Shown one piece after another: positions 16,607 to 16,778 of a stretch of 16,778 nt of DNA. Under the pieces are notes generated by a model, which worked only from the letters and a program-made list of their open reading frames with translations, made no database searches and was not told where the DNA came from. The translations under genes and the position numbers were made by a program. The number at the start of each line of letters is the position of its first letter. The first letter of the stretch is position 1. This DNA comes from DATFKA01 sp042095835 (GTDB lineage: Bacteria > Bacteroidota > Bacteroidia > Chitinophagales > Saprospiraceae), in the NCBI GenBank assembly GCA_042095835.1, contig JBELML010000140.1, positions 1-16,778 of the forward strand. The letters run 5' to 3'.

Positions 16607-16778
16607 AGGGATGCTTGCTCGTAAAGAAAAATCTGCCTAAATAACGGACAAAGAATCCCGCCATAAATCAATAAGTTATTTTTGATCGTTACTAAGTTTA
16701 TAGGGCAAACGCATTAAAATAAGAACTGAAAAAGAAATGCTAATTACTCAAGATTAAGTGCAAAAAAGGTCATAAGTG
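16607..16778. other. Non-coding right end, no gene seen
   Basis: AT-rich sequence with stops in the frames read on both strands and no clear hairpin or RNA gene. TATTTTTG at 16677-16684 fits the Bacteroidota -7 consensus TAnnTTTG on the plus strand and could serve a gene beyond the right edge, but there is no matching -33 element. Confidence 0.5.

Noticed and set aside
1..16778. Insertion sequences, phage genes, defence systems, tRNA or rRNA genes
   Set aside because: No transposase, integrase, nuclease or RNA-gene signature was seen; the window is fully explained by the adhesin, scpA and one small gene.

Overview
The window looks like chromosome from a member of the Bacteroidota, most likely a Saprospiria/Saprospiraceae-type marine or sludge bacterium. 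The evidence is a giant secreted protein built from SprB-type repeats, SdrD-type B domains, DUF11-like and HYR-like modules, a dockerin-like segment and a C-terminal type IX secretion (T9SS) sorting domain, next to a Bacteroidota-style scpA. The genus cannot be fixed from this sequence.

Positions 1-15049 belong to one enormous plus-strand gene, read here in two pieces because 100 Ns lie at 9142-9241. The gene enters through the left edge, so the start codon and signal peptide are missing. It ends at a TAG at 15047-15049. Closing the gap through the 55-bp overlap that flanks it keeps the frame and gives at least about 4,960 residues. The order of parts is: two SdrD-B-like domains (3-512, the first partial); 25 tandem SprB repeats of almost invariant 75-codon length (519-6135); two DUF11/DUF7507-like domains (6136-6920); four more SprB repeats (6921-7838); a DUF11 domain, an acidic linker and another DUF11-like domain (7839-8747); an SdrD-B domain (8748-9101); the gap; another SdrD-B domain (9260-9601); four copies of an unnamed ~97-residue Cys/Asp-rich repeat (9617-10756); a ~370-residue unassigned part (10757-11872); a 315-residue module in tandem duplicate (11873-13801); a carboxypeptidase-regulatory-like fold, dockerin-like and cohesin-like parts (13814-14760); and the T9SS sorting domain (14792-15046). 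The likely role is a surface-exposed or secreted adhesin involved in gliding, attachment or cell-cell contact.

The gene is followed by a strong intrinsic terminator (15083-15116) and a second plus-strand hairpin with a T-tract (15214-15240). Convergent to it is scpA (15239-16009, minus), the kleisin subunit of the SMC-ScpAB chromosome condensation complex. Divergent from scpA is a small conserved hypothetical protein (16169-16606, plus, TTG start). The last 172 bases hold no gene that I can see.

The most useful observations concern the repeats and the assembly. The gap is flanked by an exact 55-bp duplication, and the first 55 bases of the window recur exactly at 358-412. Both are what a k=55 de Bruijn assembly leaves at unresolved repeats, so the number of SdrD-B domains is not reliable at either place. 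The SprB array also shows a 260-bp perfect duplication and an 1,800-bp (eight-unit) higher-order repeat, signs of recent unequal recombination or gene conversion. I see no defence system, mobile element, CRISPR array or RNA gene.
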